Source of the DNA: Salvelinus alpinus | Taxonomy: Eukaryota > Chordata > Actinopteri > Salmoniformes > Salmonidae | DNA: 64,000 nt | NCBI RefSeq assembly: GCF_045679555.1 | Contig: NC_092091.1 | Span: forward strand, 90,862,880-90,926,879 | Direction: 5' to 3' | In this document: in pieces, positions 60,860 through 64,000 of the stretch | How the letters are laid out: every line of letters begins with the position of its first letter | Position numbering within the stretch: position 1 is the first letter of the stretch | The notes under the pieces: model-generated | Told to the model about the DNA's origin: nothing | What the model saw: only the letters and a program-made list of their open reading frames with translations | Databases searched by the model: none | Made by a program: the position numbers and the translations under genes

Positions 60860-61456
60860 CAGTGGCGTAAAAATACTTCAAAGTACTACTTAAGTAGTTA
60901 TTTTGGGGAGGTTTCTGTACTTTACTTGACTATTTATATTATTGACAACTTTTACTTCACTACATTCCTAATGAAAATAATGTATTTTTAACTCTTTACA
61001 TTGTCCCTGACACCCAAAAGTACTAGTTACATGTTGAATGCTTAGCAGGACAGGAAAATGGTCCAATTCACACACTTATCAAGAGAACATCCCTGGTCAT
61101 CCCTACTGCCTCTGATCTGGAGGACTCACTAAACAGCAATGCTTCGTTTGTAAAATATGTCTGGGTGTTGGAGTGTGCCTCCTGGCAATCCGTAAATCAA
61201 ATAAAATGGTGCCGTCTGGTTTGCTTAGTAAAAGGAATTTGAAATGATTTATACTTTTACTTTTACTTTCAATACTTAAGTATATTTTATCAATTGCAAT
61301 TATTTTTACTATTTAAGTATATTTAAAACCAAACCCTTTTAGACTTTTACTCAAGTAGTATTTTATTGGGTGACTTTCACTTTTACTTGACGTATTTTCT
61401 ATGAAGGTATCTTTACTATGACTCAAGTATGACGTTTGGGTATTTATCCACCGCTG
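60860..61456. mobile_element. hAT-like non-autonomous element
   Basis: Begins CAGTGGCGTAAAAATACTT and ends ATCCACCGCTG, whose reverse complement is CAGCGGTGGAT, so the ends are short imperfect inverted repeats of the CAGTGGYG type. The interior (ctacttaagtagt, acttttacttcactacattc) matches, from memory, a widespread teleost hAT-related repeat. The 8-bp flanks (gcaaaaca, gctgaata) are only half alike, so the target duplication has decayed or is absent. Confidence 0.72.
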
Positions 61457-61477
61457 GCTGAATATAGAAGCCTGAAG

Positions 61478-61668
61478 CGTTCTATTCTATGTGTTCTATT
61501 CTATGTGTTCTATTCTATGTGTTCTATTCTATGTGTTTTATTATATGTGTTCTATTCTATGTGTTCTATTCTATGTGTTCTATTCTATGTGTTCTATTCT
61601 ATGTGTTCTATTCTATGTGTTCTATTCTATGTGTTTTATTATATGTGTTCTATTCTATGTGTTCTATC
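61478..61668. repeat. 14-bp tandem repeat (gtgttctattctat)
   Basis: About 13 units, with two variant units reading gttttattatat 112 bp (8 units) apart. The Cys/Phe/Tyr frames in all three phases are artefacts. Confidence 0.95.
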
Positions 61669-62240
61669 AGTTAACGATTTTAGAAGATGCAAATAAATAA
61701 AAAATCGTTAACTAAGAAATTGCAATGCGGGTCTAAATGAACTGGAACTTGTTACACATAGAAATAGACCGAGGCTATTTTAACTTACAGTAAATGTTGT
61801 GTTCAATATGTTATTCCATCTAAATTAATGTAAATACTATTTATAATATATTTATATTGGTATTTCTCTTGTATTTTACTTTACTTACAGCTCATCGAAA
61901 AGGCCTCATTAAAACGTGAACTTCATTAAAACGCTGAAACCCCGTCATCCACCTCCCCTTCTACCAACGACAAAACCTCTGGTGGACATCGGGTTTGGAC
62001 CCAGCCAGCACCAGGTGTAAAAAGGATGTATTAGGTAACCTACCTTCTAAGGCAGAACTGCTGGGTCTATAGCTAGACATTATACTTTAACCAACCCAAA
62101 GCCATGAGTGCAGAATAATAAAATAGCCTATTCCTCAAATGCAGAACACCTCAAATTAAATTATTTATAATGATCCCTTTCCATTCTTCATTTCCTTTTT
62201 TAAACCAGCCTTTATACCAGATGCCAGGCTCAAAAAAAGA
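61669..62240. other. Sequence upstream of hmx4, no gene seen
   Basis: AT-rich, mostly single-copy sequence with no long frame. Lies directly upstream of the GC-rich hmx4 promoter region. Confidence 0.4.
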
Positions 62241-62269
62241 AGGGAAAAAACGATAACATTCTATTCCCC

Positions 62270-62561
62270 TCTCTCTTTTCCCCTCCCCTTGACGCAATTG
62301 GCCCCTCGCAGGCACTCCTCTTGTCCAATGGACGAGGGCGCACCAACGTTCCCTCCGGTCCGTGGAAGTAACAAGCGAGGCAGAGAGAGAGAGAGGCGCG
62401 CCGTGAAAGCCCCAGTCCAATCCCCTCATCATCCTCGCATGGAGCGTGGAGCGTCAAGACGTCGTTAAGAAGAGAGAAAGAGAGTTCCAAGTTCCACTTC
62501 TAGAGCGCAGGAACCTTTGGTTCCCAAAGTCCTTGCGGGAGAAAAGAGACTATTTCACTAA
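62270..62561 (+). promoter_or_regulatory. Putative hmx4 promoter and leader
   Basis: The base composition turns GC-rich. CCAAT boxes occur at about 62,326 (gtccaatgg) and 62,416 (gtccaatcc), with an AG tract near 62,383-62,395. I see no clear TATA box, so this would be a TATA-less developmental promoter. It is inferred from position and composition only. Confidence 0.4.
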
Positions 62562-62778
62562 ATGATGAGCAAAGTGGACGCGCCATGCAGGCCGACTGCC
62601 GCGTCTCTCAAATTCACCATAGACAATATTCTGAACCTGCAGACAAACTCGAGCGGTAACGGTAGGAAGACAGTTGACAGCTGTCATTCCGGTAGCAGGC
62701 TACAGAATAGCACGGGACTGTACTGGTTCGATGACCATCAACGGAGAATGGACCCTGCGACAAGGCTACATGATGAAG
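62562..62778 (+). CDS. hmx4: hmx4 exon 1: SOHo-type HMX homeobox protein, N-terminal part
   Basis: Encodes residues 1-72 plus one base (phase 1, as in hmx1). Two adjacent ATGs, 62,562 and 62,565, give MMSK or MSK; the first is used here, the second is equally possible. Residues 18-24, FTIDNIL, form the eh1-like motif expected at this place in HMX proteins and point to corepressor recruitment. The exon ends gaag|gtaggc. Unspliced reading reaches a stop after 13 codons. The intron, 62,779-62,980, is only 202 bp and ends ccgttctcag. The gene lies about 4.3 kb after the hmx1 polyadenylation signal on the same strand, the HMX1-HMX4 order known in non-mammalian vertebrates. Confidence 0.85.
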
Positions 62779-62980
62779 GTAGGCAACTGTTGCCTTATAT
62801 GGCAAAATATGAATGTTAAACAATGCACTATAGCGGAATAAATTGAATTTTTTGTAGCCTGATTCAACACAACGGGCCTAATGCTTTTGTATGTGTAGCA
62901 TAATATTGTAGCCTGATAAACTGTCAGCGTCATGCTATACATATTGCGGAATACAATTTCTGTCCCATTTCCGTTCTCAG

Positions 62981-63552
62981 AGCCGGATAACGACTGTAGC
63001 CCAACCGGAGGACCCAAGGCCGTCGCTATCACCCGGGAAGACTCGTTACAGATCACCGACAATTGCTTCGAAAGCGGAGACAGCGGCGACGACTGCTCCT
63101 CGACGCATCACACCGGGGACGGTGATAGCGGCGGCAAGAAAACACAACTGACAACCAAGAAAAAAACTCGCACCATCTTCTCCAAGAGACAGATCTTTCA
63201 GTTAGAATCTACTTTCGATATGAAGCGGTACCTTAGCAGCGCCGAGCGCGCCTGCCTCGCCAGTTCTCTCCAGTTAACGGAAACGCAGGTCAAAATCTGG
63301 TTCCAGAATCGAAGGAATAAATTGAAAAGACAGATTTCATCCGCGCTAGATGGTCCCAGCGGGGATTTCTCCGACGCGGGTCCGGGGAAGGCTCTGCAGC
63401 TCCCGGCCTTGTACAAAGACAGTAACCTGCTAGGAAGATGTTTGATGCCGATACCCCTGCCCATCGTATACCCTGGCAGTAGCACGCCTTATTTATGTTT
63501 TTCCAATGCCAGCAAGTACTTTAGTCTATTCGAAGGAGACGTTGTCCTGTAG
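62981..63552 (+). CDS. hmx4: hmx4 exon 2: SOHo-type homeodomain and C-terminus
   Basis: Completes a 262-residue predicted nuclear DNA-binding protein (stop TAG 63,550-63,552). An acidic Ser/Asp/Gly-rich stretch precedes the homeodomain at residues 132-191 (63,157-63,336). Arg5, Phe8, Leu16, Phe20, Trp48, Phe49, Gln50, Asn51 and Arg53 are all present. [13 protein letters not shown] and NRRNKLKRQ distinguish it from Hmx1-3, which read [13 protein letters not shown] and NRRNKWKRQ; both features are those I remember for chicken SOHo and fish hmx4. After the homeodomain come [12 protein letters not shown] and [14 protein letters not shown], likewise SOHo-like. Known roles of this gene are in eye and ear patterning. 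The last codons and the stop lie in a 39-bp tandem repeat, so the extreme C-terminus may have changed recently. The reading frame is intact. Confidence 0.87.
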
Positions 63553-63690
63553 ACAAGACCGAGTCTGTTTAAAGGAGACGTTGTCCTGTAGACAAGACCG
63601 AGTCTGTTTAAAGGAGACGTTGTCCTGTAGACAAGACCGAGTCTGTTTAAAGGAGACGTTGTCCTATTTAGACTTGGCCTAGTCTGTTCG
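63535..63690. repeat. 39-bp tandem repeat overlapping the hmx4 stop codon
   Basis: Units begin at 63,535, 63,574, 63,613 and 63,652 with ggagacgttgtcctgtagac plus aagaccgagtctgtttaaa; the fourth is diverged. The first unit contains the final codons (Gly-Asp-Val-Val-Leu) and the TAG of hmx4. Later units lie in the 3' untranslated region. Confidence 0.93.
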
Positions 63691-63874
63691 AAGGAGGCGT
63701 AGAGTTGGGCCTATATACTTTTCTGCATCGACGCCATAAAGACACTGTTTACAAGGTGGATATATCATGCCAATTTCAGCTTCCGCATTTAGCGATTTTT
63801 TTACCCCATCCTCATCTTGGTAAAAACGTAAGGTCGTGTCTGGCCCGTGTAGGCCTTTAAAGGCTACTTGTAAG
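63691..63874 (+). other. Probable hmx4 3' untranslated sequence
   Basis: Ordinary sequence after the stop. I find no AATAAA or ATTAAA between the hmx4 stop and the window end, so the transcript probably ends beyond the window. Confidence 0.5.
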
Positions 63875-64000
63875 GATAGCCTGTTGACCTAAGGCCTAAC
63901 TCAATCCTACTTGTCACATCGATAGCCTGTTGACCATAAGGCCTAGCTCAACCCTACTTGTCACATCGATAGCCTGTTGACCTAAGGCCTAGCTTAATCC
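63875..64000. repeat. 46-47-bp tandem repeat, cut by the window end
   Basis: Units gatagcctgttgacctaagg plus cctaactcaatcctacttgt plus cacatc begin at 63,875, 63,921 and 63,968 and continue past the window edge. Confidence 0.9.

Noticed and set aside
62151-62490. Minus-strand frames of 86-93 codons upstream of hmx4
   Set aside because: Chance frames in GC-rich promoter-like DNA, with no recognisable family.

Overview
This is vertebrate (teleost) nuclear DNA, most likely from a salmonid fish. The evidence is a tandem pair of HMX-class homeobox genes with spliced exons, tRNA-derived SINEs with the salmonid-type tail, Tc1-, hAT- and piggyBac-like remnants, and many copies of a dispersed motif (gtgcactatatagggaatagg) that I remember as abundant in salmonids. 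The species cannot be fixed from the sequence. Family assignments were made from memory, without a search.

Layout. Positions 1-36,400 hold no convincing host gene. They are a chain of more than twenty unrelated minisatellites (30-66 bp units), dinucleotide runs and polypurine or polypyrimidine tracts, with a 100-N gap at 2,088-2,187. Mobile elements are scattered through it. The clearest are a complete LTR element with a 5-bp target duplication (23,481-25,987) and a piggyBac-like element at TTAA (26,080-27,908), both inserted into one pre-existing minisatellite. At 35.6-36.4 kb a 38-bp array has a 608-bp block (16 units) in inverted orientation. Positions 36,400-42,670 are mixed: dispersed repeats and SINEs, plus AT-rich single-copy DNA that may hold control elements for the genes downstream.

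Genes. hmx1 (exon 1 42,679-43,033; exon 2 57,293-57,921; 327 aa) and hmx4, the SOHo-type gene (exon 1 62,562-62,778; exon 2 62,981-63,552; 262 aa), lie head to tail on the + strand. Both have an eh1-like motif in exon 1, one phase-1 intron, and an intact homeodomain in exon 2. They are predicted sequence-specific regulators of sensory-organ and craniofacial development, and the HMX1-HMX4 pairing is the known vertebrate arrangement.

The most striking feature is the hmx1 intron. It is 14,259 bp, and about 93% of it is two tandem arrays: about 249 copies of a 46-bp unit, then about 49 copies of a 37-bp unit. The hmx4 intron is only 202 bp. The 46-bp array contains a recent 2,345-bp (51-unit) tandem duplication. 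By rough count about 37 kb of the 64 kb is tandem array. Several arrays appear to derive from the same dispersed motif, which suggests that motif seeds minisatellites.
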